Counted from the stretch's first letter, positions 8,157 through 16,981 are shown. The stretch is 64,000 nucleotides of DNA from Salipiger bermudensis (GCF_019801965.1 NZ_JAHVIA010000005.1:310001-374000); one strand, 5' to 3'. The notes: generated from the letters alone by a model not told the origin. Translations and numbers: made by a program.

Positions 8157-8897
8157 TCAGAGCTGCGCCATGACCTCGTCGGAGGCTTCGAAATTGGTGG
8201 TGACGCGCTGCACGTCGTCGTCATCCTCGAGCGCGTCCACCAGCTTCATCAGCGACTGCATCGAGTCGAGATCGAGCTCGGTGGTGGTCGTGGGCTTCCA
8301 GATCAGCTTGGTGCTCTCCGACTCGCCCAGCTCGGCCTCGAGCCCGGTCGCGACCTCGTTGAGATCGGTGTCGGCGCAGTAGATCACGTGCCCCTCCTCC
8401 GAGCTCTCGACATCTTCGGCGCCGGCCTCGATCGCAGCCATCATCACCGTGTCGGCATCGCCCGCGTCGGCGGGGTAGACGATCTCGCCCTTGCGCTCGA
8501 ACATGAAGGCCACCGAGCCGGTCTCGCCTAGGTTGCCGCCGTTCTTGGTGAAGGTGGAGCGCACGTTCGAGGCGGTGCGGTTGCGGTTGTCGGTCATCGC
8601 CTCGACGATCACCGCGACGCCATTCGGGCCGTAGCCCTCGTAGCGGATTTCCTCGTAATCGTCGCCCTCGCCGCCGCTCGCCTTCTTGATGGCGCGCTCG
8701 ATGTTGTCCTTGGGCATGGACTGCGACTTGGCTTCCTTGATCGCCAGACGCAGGCGCGGGTTCTTGTCGGGATCGGGGTCGCCCATCTTGGCGGCGACGG
8801 TGATCTCCTTGGAGAATTTCGAGAACAGCTTAGCGCGCACCGCGTCCTGACGGCCCTTGCGGTGCTGGATGTTTGCCCATTTGGAATGGCCGGCCAT
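8157..8897 (-). CDS. yebC: YebC/PmpR family protein
   Basis: A 246-residue protein, the family's normal length, with the signature start [18 protein letters not shown] and the segment [20 protein letters not shown] (shown as 20 residues). Members were first described as transcription regulators (PmpR). More recent work ties the YebC family to translation of proline-rich stretches on the ribosome. The protein is acidic toward the C-terminus and cytosolic. The start at 8897 is unambiguous. It does not show the usual ruvCAB neighbourhood in this window. Confidence 0.96.
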   Translation of the reverse strand: MAGHSKWANIQHRKGRQDAVRAKLFSKFSKEITVAAKMGDPDPDKNPRLRLAIKEAKSQSMPKDNIERAIKKASGGEGDDYEEIRYEGYGPNGVAVIVEAMTDNRNRTASNVRSTFTKNGGNLGETGSVAFMFERKGEIVYPADAGDADTVMMAAIEAGAEDVESSEEGHVIYCADTDLNEVATGLEAELGESESTKLIWKPTTTTELDLDSMQSLMKLVDALEDDDDVQRVTTNFEASDEVMAQL

Positions 8898-9005
8898 GGA
8901 TGCCCCTTGCCTTGTAAACGTGGTGTTGAAACTTCGCCCAGCGCTATAGCCCAGCAGCCCCCGCCCCCGCAAGCCCGGCCACGGCGCCCGCGTCACGGGC
9001 AGACG

Positions 9006-9039
9006 CCTCCGGCGGGAGTATTTTTGACGAAGAGAAGAC
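9006..9039 (+). repeat. Intergenic CCGGCGGGAGTATTTTTG element
   Basis: A short GC hairpin followed by a T-run and an AAGA-rich tail, lying between pxpA and yebC. The same parts in inverted order occur at 11782-11812 (AGAAG-like tail, AAAATA, CCCGGGG). I take both as members of one dispersed intergenic element. Confidence 0.45.
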
Positions 9040-9072
9040 AGAAGCGCCGCGCCCTTGCCTTCTCCGGTTTCC

Positions 9073-9123
9073 AAATACCTCGGGGGTGAATTGGCCCAAC
9101 GGGCCAAGAGGGGGCAGCGCCCC
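9073..9123 (+). repeat. Dispersed double-hairpin element, copy A
   Basis: The order is AAATACCTCGGGGGTGAAT, then a hairpin TTGGCCC-AAC-GGGCCAA, then AGAGGGGGCAGCGCCCC. Copy B at 11797-11849 keeps the flanking parts and the hairpin but with a different, still complementary stem. It lies just downstream of pxpA on the minus strand and may terminate transcription. Confidence 0.55.
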
Positions 9124-9164
9124 TTCCCGTCACCGCGCCCTGCGCCCGCTTGCTTCGACTGGGC

Positions 9165-9941
9165 CTAGACCGCGCCGCGCCGCCCCGCAAAGACCTCGAG
9201 CGTGACGCCCGCCGCCTCGAGCGAAGACCGCACATGCCGCGCGATCTCGAGCGCGGTCTTACCGTCGCCATGCAGGCAGATCGTGTCGACCGCCGCCGGG
9301 ATATGCTTGCCGCTCTCGGTGATAATCGCGCCGGCCTGCACCATCGCCACCATCCGGCTTGCTGCAAGCTCCGCGTCGTGGATCACCGCCCCCGGCAGCG
9401 ACCGGTCGACCAGCGTCGCGTCATCGTTATAGGCGCGGTCGGCGAAGATCTCGCCAGCCCAGCGACAGCCCAGCGCCACGACGGCGCGCTGCTGCGCCGT
9501 GGCCGCCAGCACCATCACGATGATCTCGGGATCGACCGAGAGCGCCCCCTCGTAGGCCGCCCGCGCCATCGCCTCGTCGGCGGCGCACATATTGGCCAGC
9601 GCCCCGTGCAGCTTGAGATGCCGCACCTCGCCGCCGGCGGCGTGGGCCATCGCCCGCGCCGCGCCGAACTGGTAGGCCACGAGGTTGCGCAGGCTGTCAT
9701 GCGAGAGCACCATCTTGCGCCGCCCGAAGCCCTGCAGGTCGGGAAACCCCGGATGCGCCCCGATGCCGGTGCCGCGCGCCACCGCGGTTGCCATGGTCTG
9801 CGCCATCACGTCCGGGTCGCCGGCATGGAAGCCGCAGGCGATGTTGGCCGAGGTGATGACCTCGAGCAGCGCCGCGTCCTGCCCCATCACCCAGGGCCCG
9901 AAGCTCTCGCCCATATCCGCGTTGAGATCCACCGATGTCAT
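9165..9941 (-). CDS. pxpA: 5-oxoprolinase subunit A (LamB/YcsF family)
   Basis: A 258-residue protein with the LamB/YcsF signature at its start (VDLNADMGESFGPW) and conserved HAGDP, GAHPGFPD and KLHGAL segments. With PxpB and PxpC it forms the ATP-dependent bacterial 5-oxoprolinase that opens pyroglutamate to glutamate in the cytosol. The three genes run pxpB-pxpC-pxpA on the minus strand, with a 4-nt overlap and then a 13-nt gap, so they form one operon. Length is as expected. Confidence 0.94.
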   Translation of the reverse strand: MTSVDLNADMGESFGPWVMGQDAALLEVITSANIACGFHAGDPDVMAQTMATAVARGTGIGAHPGFPDLQGFGRRKMVLSHDSLRNLVAYQFGAARAMAHAAGGEVRHLKLHGALANMCAADEAMARAAYEGALSVDPEIIVMVLAATAQQRAVVALGCRWAGEIFADRAYNDDATLVDRSLPGAVIHDAELAASRMVAMVQAGAIITESGKHIPAAVDTICLHGDGKTALEIARHVRSSLEAAGVTLEVFAGRRGAV

Positions 9942-9954
9942 GTGAAAGCCTTTC

Positions 9955-10968
9955 TCAATGGTCGTGATGATCGCCGCTAGAGAACCCGCTCACCAGCTTG
10001 TGCGACAGAAGATCGGGCACGTCGCCCGGGTGCCGCACCACCGGCTCTACCCGGCGGCGCAGCTCGGCCATGTGGCGGCGGTAGCCCGCCTCGACCGCCA
10101 GCGCCTCCTCGAGCGAGATCCAGCGAAACCGCAGCCGCGCCCCCGCCGGCGCCTGAGCCACGCGCGGCAGGTCGGCGGGGATCACCGTGGCCAGCCGTGG
10201 GTAGCCCCCGGTGGTCTGGCTCTCGGCCATCAGCACGAAGGGCGCGCCGTCGCCGGTCATCTGGATGTCGCCGGGCGAGATCACCTCCGACACCACCGAG
10301 AGCCCGCCCTCGACGCCGTAGCCCTCGCCATCGGGGTTCACCTTCACGCCCATGCGGTTGGCGCGGTTGTCGCGGGTGAAACCCTCCTCGCCGAAGCGCG
10401 CCCGCTGCGCTTCCGAGAACATCGCCGTCTGCAGGCTCGCCACCACCCGCAGCGTGCCGCCGTTGAAACGCTCCTCGACCGAGAGCTTGCGCCCGGTCTC
10501 GCCGCCCCGGTCCAGCCCCACGGCAAGCCGCGCCCCGGCCTCGACCGGCCCGCCGAGCCCGGCGGTCAGATGCGCCGATTGAGCGCCTAGGACCTCCGGC
10601 TCGGCGAAGCCGCCGCCAACGCTGAGATAGCCATAGGCGCCACTGGTCACCGGCCCGATCTCCAACACCGCGCCGGCGGGCAGCAGATGCGATGCGTGCC
10701 AGAGCAGCGGCGCACCGTCGAGCGTGGCCCGCATCGGCGCCCCGGTCAACGCGATGCGCATGTCCTCGGCGGCCTCGAAGCGTCCGCCGAGGCCGCCCAT
10801 CTCCAGCGCCGCCCCCACCGGCTGGCCCAGCAGCGCCGCCCCCTCGGCCAGCGCCAGCCGGTCCATCGCCCCGCCGCGCGACAGCCCGTAGGTGATCCAG
10901 CCCGGACGGCCCTCATCCTGCAGGCTCAGCGCCGGGCCCGCGCGGTGCACGATCAGCGCCCGGCTCAT
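9955..10968 (-). CDS. pxpC: 5-oxoprolinase subunit C (biotin-dependent carboxyltransferase-like)
   Basis: This 337-residue protein carries the AHS2/allophanate-hydrolase-subunit-2 pattern: GRPGWITYGLSRGGAMDRLA near the N-terminus, then GGFAEPEVLGAQSAHL, and TTGGYPRLATVIPADLPRVA in the C-terminal part. It is the partner of PxpB in 5-oxoprolinase. Its ATG overlaps the pxpB stop by 4 nt. The C-terminus ends in a His/Asp-rich tail (SSGDHHDH), which could be accidental or metal-binding. Confidence 0.94.
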   Translation of the reverse strand: MSRALIVHRAGPALSLQDEGRPGWITYGLSRGGAMDRLALAEGAALLGQPVGAALEMGGLGGRFEAAEDMRIALTGAPMRATLDGAPLLWHASHLLPAGAVLEIGPVTSGAYGYLSVGGGFAEPEVLGAQSAHLTAGLGGPVEAGARLAVGLDRGGETGRKLSVEERFNGGTLRVVASLQTAMFSEAQRARFGEEGFTRDNRANRMGVKVNPDGEGYGVEGGLSVVSEVISPGDIQMTGDGAPFVLMAESQTTGGYPRLATVIPADLPRVAQAPAGARLRFRWISLEEALAVEAGYRRHMAELRRRVEPVVRHPGDVPDLLSHKLVSGFSSGDHHDH

Positions 10969-11708
10969 GCCAGCGCCTCCCAGCGCGCGCCACCGCCGGG
11001 CGAGCTGCGCAGATCCTCGAACTCCGCCTCGCTCACCGCCGGAAACATCACCTCGTCCCCCGGCGCCAGCAGGAACGGCCGCTCATCGCCAAGCCGGAAC
11101 AGCTCCGCCGCGGTCTGCCCGACATGGCGCCAGCCGGTGGGCGCGGTCACGCCGAACAGCACCAGCTGCCGGATCGCCAGCACCAGCGCGCCCTTCGGCA
11201 CCTTCGGCGTCAGCGCCGACTGGCGCGGAATGTTCCAGACCTCCGGCAGCAGCCCGAGATAGGGCTGCCCCGGCGCAAACCCAAGCGCCGTCACCCGCAC
11301 CCGCGCCTCCGAGAGCATCTTGACCGCCGCTGCTTCCGAGAGCCCCGCCTCCGACGCCGCCTCCCCCAGCTGCGGCGCCAGCGCGCCGCCATAGACCGTG
11401 GGGATGCGATGCAGCCGTCGCCCGCCGGGTAGCTCGGCCTGCAACCAGTCGCGCGCAGCGATCAGCGCCCGCAGCCGCGCCTCGAGTTCGTCATGCGACA
11501 GCGCCAGAGGATCGAAGCGCAGGTAGCACGAGACCAGCGACGAGGAGCTCTCCGACACCCCGTCCCAGCCCGCACGCGCGACCTCGGCACGAAAGGCAAT
11601 GGCGGCGCGGTTGGCCGCCTCCTCCAGCCGGTCGCCAAAGCTCACCAGCATGCCGTCGATGCCAGCGGTGCGGATGATCGGGAAGCCGGTCTGATCCAGC
11701 GCCATCAT
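10965..11708 (-). CDS. pxpB: 5-oxoprolinase subunit B (KipI/AHS1 family)
   Basis: A 247-residue AHS1/KipI-type protein with IPTVYGG, TALGFAPGQPYLGLL and the downstream P-x2-S-x-L-T-P-K-V-P-x-G-A-L signature. It is the first gene of the pxpBCA operon. KipI homologues also inhibit sporulation kinases in Bacillus, but the neighbours here point to 5-oxoproline hydrolysis. Two adjacent ATGs (11708 and 11705) are possible starts. Confidence 0.93.
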   Translation of the reverse strand: MMALDQTGFPIIRTAGIDGMLVSFGDRLEEAANRAAIAFRAEVARAGWDGVSESSSSLVSCYLRFDPLALSHDELEARLRALIAARDWLQAELPGGRRLHRIPTVYGGALAPQLGEAASEAGLSEAAAVKMLSEARVRVTALGFAPGQPYLGLLPEVWNIPRQSALTPKVPKGALVLAIRQLVLFGVTAPTGWRHVGQTAAELFRLGDERPFLLAPGDEVMFPAVSEAEFEDLRSSPGGGARWEALA

Positions 11709-11796
11709 GCTCGGTCCTTCAAGAGAAAACTCGTTCGAGTGTTAACAAACCCCGCGCCCACCGCAAGCCACCCGCGCCCCTGTCTTCTTCTGGCCG

Positions 11797-11849
11797 AAAA
11801 TATCCCGGGGTGAATGCCGCCCCTCGGGCGGCAGAGGGGCAGCGCCCCT
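11797..11849 (+). repeat. Dispersed double-hairpin element, copy B
   Basis: The order is AAAATATCCCGGGGTGAAT, hairpin GCCGCCC-CTC-GGGCGGC, then AGAGGGGCAGCGCCCCT. It shares layout and flanks with copy A at 9073-9123 while the hairpin stem differs by paired changes. It lies upstream of selD. Confidence 0.55.
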
Positions 11850-11937
11850 CCCCCCTCCCCGGCTGCACCACGTGGCGCATGGGCGCGCCCAGCACAACGT
11901 GCTACATCCCACCTCGACCAATCCCGGAGCCCGCCCG

Positions 11938-14100
11938 ATGAAGACCCCGTCCCTGCCCCTCACCCGCGACCTCGTGCTGATCGGCGGCGGCCACAGCCAC
12001 GCGCTGGTGCTGCGCATGTGGGGCATGGATCCGCTGCCCGGGGCGCGGCTCACGGTGATCAATCCCGGCCCCACCGCGCCCTATTCCGGGATGCTGCCGG
12101 GCTTCGTCGCCGGGCATTACGACCGCGACGCGCTCGATATCGACCTGGTGAAGCTCGCCCGCTTCGCCGGCGCGCGCGTCATCCTAGGCGCCGCCTCCGG
12201 CATCGACCTCGCCGCGCGGGAAATCCACGTCGAGGGCCGCCCGCACGTAGGCTTCGACGTGGCCTCAATCGACATTGGCATCACCTCCGCCATGCCCGAC
12301 CTGACTGGCTTTTCCGACCATGCCATTCCCGCCAAGCCCCTCGGCCCCTTCGCCGAGGCTTGGCAACGCTACCGCGACGCAGACGGACCAGCCTCGGTCG
12401 CGGTGATCGGCGGCGGCGTCGCCGGGGCCGAGCTCGCCGCCGCGATGGCCTTCGCGCTGAGAACGCGCGGCCGCGCGGCCGACGTGCACCTGGTCGACAG
12501 TGCTACCGCGCTCTCCGCCCTGCGCTCGCAGGCCGCGACCAGGCTGCGCGACGCGCTCACCGCGCAAGGCGTCACCCTGCACGAGCACAGCCGCATCGAA
12601 GAGGTCACGCCCGAGGGGCTGCGCCTCTCCGACGGGCGCGAGATCGCCGCTGATTTCATCACCGGTGCCGCAGGCGCCCGCCCGCATGGCTGGCTTGAGA
12701 CGACCGGCCTCGCGCTTCACAATGGCTTCGTCACCGTCGCACCGACGCTGCAAAGCTCCGACTCCGACATCTTCGCCACCGGCGACTGCGCCCACATGGC
12801 CGAAACCCCGCGCCCGAAGGCCGGCGTCTACGCCGTGCGGCAGGCCCCGATCCTCTTCGACAACCTGCGCAAACGCCTCTCCGGCGAGGGCACGCCCCGC
12901 CCCTACCGCCCGCAGCGCGACTATCTCAAGCTGATCTCGCTGGGCGAGAAATCCGCCCTCGCCGACCGCTTCGGCCTCGCCCTGTCCGGCCCCGCGATGT
13001 GGCGCTGGAAGGACCATATCGACCAGAAGTTCATGGACCGATTCCGCGAGCTGCCGCAAATGACGCCGCCGCCGCTGCCGAGCCCGCGCGCCGCCGGAAG
13101 CCGGGAGGCGCTCGGAGACAAGCCGATGTGCGGCGGCTGCGGCGCCAAGGTCGGGCGCGATGCGCTCTCCGCCGCGCTCGCCCACCTGCCCGCGCCCGCC
13201 CGCACCGATGTCACTGCCCTGCCCGGCGACGACGCCGCGCTGCTGTTGACCGGCGGCACCCGACAAGTGATGACCACAGACCACCTGCGCGCCTTCGTCG
13301 AGGACCCGGTGATCATGGCCCGCATCGCCACCGTGCATGCGCTCGGCGATATCTGGGCCATGGGCGCCGCGCCGCAGGCCGCCACCGCCAGCCTCACCCT
13401 GCCGCGCATGTCGGAAGCGATGGCGCAGCGCACCCTCACCGAGATCCTCACTGCCGCCTCCGAGATCCTGCGCGCCAGCGGTGCCGAGATCGTCGGGGGC
13501 CATTCCTCGATGGGCGACGAGATGACCATCGGCCTGACCCTCACCGGCCTCTGCGAGCGCGCCCCCATCACGCTGGGCGGCGCGCAGGTCGGCGACAATC
13601 TCGTCCTGACCAAGCCCTTGGGCTCCGGCGTGCTGATGGCGGCCGAGATGCAGGGCAAGGCGCGCGGCGACTGGGTGGCGGCGGCGCTGGCCAGCATGAC
13701 CCGGCCGCAAGCGGACGCGGCCCTGATCCTGCAAGGCGCCCACGCCATGACCGATGTCACCGGCTTCGGCCTCGCCGGTCACCTGCACGGCATCTGCATG
13801 TCCTCCGGCGTGAGCGCGGCGCTAGACCTTGAAGCCATCCCGCTCCTGCCCGGCGCCCTCGCGCTCTCGGCCGAAGGCATCCGCTCGACGCTCCACCCCA
13901 AGAACCGTTCCGCCGTCCCCGGCCTGACGCTAGAGGGCCCTCACGCTGAGCTACTCTTCGATCCGCAGACCGCAGGCGGCCTGCTCGCGGCAATCCCCGA
14001 CGGCGCCGCCCGCGTCGCCGAGTTGCGTGCGAAAGGTTACGAGGCGGCGGTGATCGGACGCATCGACGGCGACTGGCCCGGTCAGATCTCCATCGTCTGA
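11938..14100 (+). CDS. selD: Selenide, water dikinase fused to an N-terminal FAD/NAD(P) oxidoreductase
   Basis: A 720-residue fusion. Residues 1-370 form an NDH-2-like pyridine nucleotide-disulfide oxidoreductase with two Rossmann motifs (LIGGGHSHALVLRMWG and VAVIGGGVAGAELAAAMA) and the FAD motif DIFATGDCAHM. From about residue 395 a complete SelD begins with MCGGCGAKVG (catalytic Cys and Lys), then LPGDDAALL and VGGHSSMGDEMTIGL. SelD makes selenophosphate from selenide and ATP. The fusion partner presumably supplies reduced selenium; this fusion type is known in cyanobacteria and alphaproteobacteria. The gene converges with and overlaps mnmH by 19 nt. Confidence 0.93.
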   Translation: MKTPSLPLTRDLVLIGGGHSHALVLRMWGMDPLPGARLTVINPGPTAPYSGMLPGFVAGHYDRDALDIDLVKLARFAGARVILGAASGIDLAAREIHVEGRPHVGFDVASIDIGITSAMPDLTGFSDHAIPAKPLGPFAEAWQRYRDADGPASVAVIGGGVAGAELAAAMAFALRTRGRAADVHLVDSATALSALRSQAATRLRDALTAQGVTLHEHSRIEEVTPEGLRLSDGREIAADFITGAAGARPHGWLETTGLALHNGFVTVAPTLQSSDSDIFATGDCAHMAETPRPKAGVYAVRQAPILFDNLRKRLSGEGTPRPYRPQRDYLKLISLGEKSALADRFGLALSGPAMWRWKDHIDQKFMDRFRELPQMTPPPLPSPRAAGSREALGDKPMCGGCGAKVGRDALSAALAHLPAPARTDVTALPGDDAALLLTGGTRQVMTTDHLRAFVEDPVIMARIATVHALGDIWAMGAAPQAATASLTLPRMSEAMAQRTLTEILTAASEILRASGAEIVGGHSSMGDEMTIGLTLTGLCERAPITLGGAQVGDNLVLTKPLGSGVLMAAEMQGKARGDWVAAALASMTRPQADAALILQGAHAMTDVTGFGLAGHLHGICMSSGVSAALDLEAIPLLPGALALSAEGIRSTLHPKNRSAVPGLTLEGPHAELLFDPQTAGGLLAAIPDGAARVAELRAKGYEAAVIGRIDGDWPGQISIV

Positions 14101-15140
14101 ACTGCCCCGGCGATGCGGTCGGCCAGCGCGTCGAGCCCCGGCTCGTCGAGCGTCGGCGTCTCGAAGCGCTGCAGGACCCGCGGCGTCATCGCCGACATCG
14201 ATTTCTCGTAGGCCGGATCGTAGTGATCCTCGGCCAGCGACCGGCAGAGCGCGATCCGCTCACCGGCATCGATCATCCCCTCCCAGGCGTCGATCAGCGC
14301 GTGGCCGCGATGGTAGCGCAGCGGCGCAAGCTGGCCCTTGAGACGCTCCGCATCCGACAGGATGTCGTCATAGGCCGCATCGAGATAGACCGCCCGGGCC
14401 TCTAGCGGCGCCGCGACCTCGATCCAGGGCGCCTGTTTCATGCCCTCCCAGAGCGACGGCGGCAGCAGGATCTGCCCGACCTTGCTGCTCTCCGCCTCGA
14501 CCAGAACCGGGCGCTCCGGGTCGAGCTGCGAGAGCGCCTGCGCGAGGCAGGTCTCGAACCATTTCTGGCTCGGTTGCCCGCCCGGCATGTCGCCCAGCAG
14601 CGAGCCGCGATGCCGCGCCAGCCCCTCGAGATCGATCACCTGCACCCCGCGCGCCGCCAGCCTCGGCAGAAGCGCGGTCTTGGCGGTGCCGGTATAGCCG
14701 CCGAGCTGCACGAAGCGGTGCGGCAGCGGATCCTCGTAGAGCGCCTTGGTCACGAGCCGGCGATAGGTCTTGTAGCCGCCCTGCACCACCTCGGCACGCC
14801 AGCCGATCTGCTGCAGCATCCAGCCGAAGGAGCCCGAGCGCTGCCCGCCGCGCCAGCAATAAACCAGCGGCCGCCAGCCGCCCTCGTGATGCGCCAGCGG
14901 GCCCTCGATATGGGCGGCGGCATTCCGGAACACCAGCGCCGCTCCGAGCTTGCGGGCGAGGAACGGGCTCTCCTGCTTGTAGATCGTGCCGACACGGGCG
15001 CGCTCTTCATTGTCCAGCACGGGCAGGCTGATGGCGCCGGGCACGTGGTCCTCGGCGAATTCGTCCGGGCTGCGCACGTCGATGACGGTGTCGAAGCCGT
15101 GGTTGAGCATGTCGGTAAGGGAAGAGAAGGCGCGCGTCAT
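14082..15140 (-). CDS. mnmH: tRNA 2-selenouridine synthase
   Basis: A 352-residue protein with an N-terminal rhodanese domain (FDTVIDVRSPDEFAEDHVPGA, catalytic Cys in VYCWRGGQRSG) and a C-terminal P-loop part (LGGYTGTAKTALLPRLA). It replaces sulphur by selenium in 2-thiouridine at the tRNA wobble position via a geranylated intermediate, using selenophosphate from SelD encoded next to it. The two genes converge and overlap by 19 nt at their 3' ends. No selA or selB lies in the window, so the selenium use visible here is tRNA modification. Confidence 0.94.
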   Translation of the reverse strand: MTRAFSSLTDMLNHGFDTVIDVRSPDEFAEDHVPGAISLPVLDNEERARVGTIYKQESPFLARKLGAALVFRNAAAHIEGPLAHHEGGWRPLVYCWRGGQRSGSFGWMLQQIGWRAEVVQGGYKTYRRLVTKALYEDPLPHRFVQLGGYTGTAKTALLPRLAARGVQVIDLEGLARHRGSLLGDMPGGQPSQKWFETCLAQALSQLDPERPVLVEAESSKVGQILLPPSLWEGMKQAPWIEVAAPLEARAVYLDAAYDDILSDAERLKGQLAPLRYHRGHALIDAWEGMIDAGERIALCRSLAEDHYDPAYEKSMSAMTPRVLQRFETPTLDEPGLDALADRIAGAVQTMEI

Positions 15141-15260
15141 GGCGGCAGATGTAGCGCGCTCTTGGGGCGGAGAGAAGCGGCTTCAGGTTTTTGCATGGCG
15201 AGGTGATTTTTTCGTCTTTGGCCTCTGGACACCACCATCCGCCTCGGCTATCTCGCCTCC

Positions 15261-15280
15261 ACCCGAGGGGCAGCGCCCTT
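15261..15280 (+). repeat. Partial copy of the dispersed hairpin element
   Basis: The stretch contains GAGGGGCAGCGCCC, the right hairpin seen in the copies at 9073 and 11797. The left parts are missing. It lies directly upstream of tRNA-Phe. Confidence 0.35.
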
Positions 15281-15288
15281 CACCCAGT

Positions 15289-15363
15289 GCCCGGGTAGCT
15301 CAGGGGTAGAGCAGTGGATTGAAAATCCTCGTGTCGGTGGTTCGATTCCGCCCCCGGGCACCA
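15289..15363 (+). tRNA. tRNA-Phe (GAA)
   Basis: 75 nt including the encoded CCA. The acceptor arms GCCCGGG/CCCGGGC pair, the D-stem is GCTC/GAGC, the anticodon loop reads TTGAAAA (anticodon GAA), and the T-arm GGTGG-TTCGATT-CCGCC is intact. Its 3' half is repeated at 26448-26496, so it probably also served as an integration site. Confidence 0.97.
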
Positions 15364-15448
15364 CTTACCAGATCGATCGATATTTCGCGGCGTTACGCAC
15401 TGAAATGCCGTGGGCGATCTGGCGTCTGCCGCGGATCTCTCGCCGTCC

Positions 15449-15640
15449 TCATCGGTTCTGACCTGCTCCCGCTCGTGTTCGCGCTTTTTTCGTTCGCTCT
15501 GTTGGGCTTTTGGTCCTCTCCTGACCGTTGGATACGGAATAGGCCCGCATGATGAAATCCGAGAAGGCGAGAAAGACGCCACCGACCAGAGCACGGGTCA
15601 GGACTGCGAGATGGGCGAGGGTGAAGAAAGACAGGTACAT
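15449..15640 (-). pseudogene. Truncated DUF1772 (anthrone-oxygenase-like) membrane protein
   Basis: The first 33 residues after the ATG at 15640 (preceded by AAGGAGCC) form a membrane helix with GGVFLAFSDFIM. This resembles the first helix of DUF1772 proteins, which have four helices and about 150 residues. Resemblance stops near 15545; the remaining 30 residues (SNGQERTKSPTERTKK...) are polar and unlike the family. The gene therefore seems cut about 180 nt from tRNA-Phe. It would be the third gene of the NmrA-DUF4345 operon. Confidence 0.6.
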
Positions 15641-15699
15641 CTTGGCTCCTTGTACAGGGGCCGCGGCCGGACGGCGCGCCTCGTCCCGCCGCCGCTGGC

Positions 15700-16128
15700 T
15701 CAGCGCGCTTGCGAGGTCTCTCGGAGCGCGGACGTCGGCTGCGAGAGGCGCCGCCGGAATGCCACGAGGCAGAGCGCGGCGATCACCAGTTCGGCGACGA
15801 GTGCGCCGATGACGCTGCCGGACGGCACCCCATCCACCGCAAGCCCGGCCAGTCGGCCAACCGGGAATGCGATGAAGACCGTCAGGGCCACAGCCATGGA
15901 AGCGGGCAGGAATGCCTGCCGTTGAATGCCCAGCAGCATCAGCAGGCCCACCCCCGCGAGACCGGCGCCGGGCGCGCGCAGTTCGCTCAGCAGGTTGACG
16001 TCCCGGCCCAGACTAATGCCGTAGCTGGCGTAGAAGGCGCGCGGCGCGAGCAGGATGAACGTGCCAATGGCCAGCGCGGTCAGTCCGGAAACGCCGAGCG
16101 CGATCTTCTCCAAGGTGGTGGATTTCAT
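15700..16128 (-). CDS. DUF4345 family membrane protein
   Basis: A 142-residue protein with four hydrophobic segments and the DUF4345-type pattern (LAPRAFYASYGI, then LLSELRAPGAGLAGVGLLML). An AGAGGATC site precedes the ATG at 16128. It follows the NmrA-family gene by 25 nt and precedes the truncated DUF1772 gene, so it is the middle gene of a small operon under an AraC regulator. The function of the family is unknown; the setting with small membrane and NmrA proteins suggests a stress or solvent response. Confidence 0.8.
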   Translation of the reverse strand: MKSTTLEKIALGVSGLTALAIGTFILLAPRAFYASYGISLGRDVNLLSELRAPGAGLAGVGLLMLLGIQRQAFLPASMAVALTVFIAFPVGRLAGLAVDGVPSGSVIGALVAELVIAALCLVAFRRRLSQPTSALRETSQAR

Positions 16129-16153
16129 GTCATGATCCTCTCGTGGGGGTGTC

Positions 16154-16981
16154 TCAGGCGGCGCTTGTCCATGCGCCGGTTCTGGCCGCATTCCGGGCGA
16201 AATCCGCGAAGTCGCGGGGGGCGCGGCCGAGCGCCCGCGTCACGCCATCCGTGGTGTCGGAATTGCGTCCGTCCAGCGTTTCACGCGCGATGGCAGTGAA
16301 GACGTCGGCGACGAAGGTGCCGCCAGCCTGGGCGATGTTCGCGTGGAATTCCTCGAAGTTGATCGGGATATGCCGGATTTCGCGCCCGGTGGCCTGCGAC
16401 AGTTCAGTCGCCATGTTTGTGAAGGACATCAGCCGCGGGCCTGTCACCTCGTAGAGTTCACCTCTGTGCCCTTCTTCGGTCAGCGCCGCGACGGCGACAT
16501 CGGCAATGTCGTCGATGTCGATGATGGGCTCCGCAACATCGCCGCCGGGCATCGGAAGGACGCCGGCCAACACCGGATCGCGCAGGTAGCCTTCGGAAAA
16601 GTTCTGCGCGAACCATGCGGCCCGGATGATCGTGAAGTCGACACCAGACCTTCGCACCACCTCTTCGCCCAGCCGTGCATGGTGTTCGCCCCGGCCTGAA
16701 AGGAGCACAAGGTGATCCACTCCCACGTCGCCGGCGGTTTCGCAGAGGGATTCGAGCTTCTCCACGGCGCCCGGGAAGGCGAGGTCGGGGAAGTAGGTGA
16801 CATAGGCCGCTTGGGCTCCGCGCAGCGCCGGCGCCCAGGTCTCCGGCGCCTCCCAGTCGAAGGGCGTGGCTGAGCTGCGCGAGCCGCGGCGCACAGGGCG
16901 GTCCTGCGCTTCGAGGCGGCTGGCGACGCGGCGGCCGGTCTTGCCGGTCGCGCCGATGACGAGGATCGGTTGGTCGTTCAT
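16154..16981 (-). CDS. NmrA-family NAD(P)-binding protein
   Basis: A 275-residue atypical short-chain dehydrogenase. The dinucleotide site GATGKTGRRVASRLEAQ is at the N-terminus, a NAD(P)-contacting RGSRSS lies in the second strand, and the substrate-side segment FTIIRAAWFAQNFSEGYL is typical of NmrA/SDRa5 proteins. The classical YxxxK pair is absent, which favours a redox-sensing or quinone-reductase-like role over dehydrogenase chemistry. It is the first gene of the operon, and two 15-nt direct repeats upstream (17044-17079) look like binding sites for the neighbouring AraC protein. Confidence 0.87.
   Translation of the reverse strand: MNDQPILVIGATGKTGRRVASRLEAQDRPVRRGSRSSATPFDWEAPETWAPALRGAQAAYVTYFPDLAFPGAVEKLESLCETAGDVGVDHLVLLSGRGEHHARLGEEVVRRSGVDFTIIRAAWFAQNFSEGYLRDPVLAGVLPMPGGDVAEPIIDIDDIADVAVAALTEEGHRGELYEVTGPRLMSFTNMATELSQATGREIRHIPINFEEFHANIAQAGGTFVADVFTAIARETLDGRNSDTTDGVTRALGRAPRDFADFARNAARTGAWTSAA

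Noticed and set aside
12265-13788. A 507-codon minus-strand frame antisense to selD
   Set aside because: The high GC content leaves long open frames opposite real genes. The translation is His/Arg/Gly-rich and unlike any family, while selD on the plus strand has all expected motifs.
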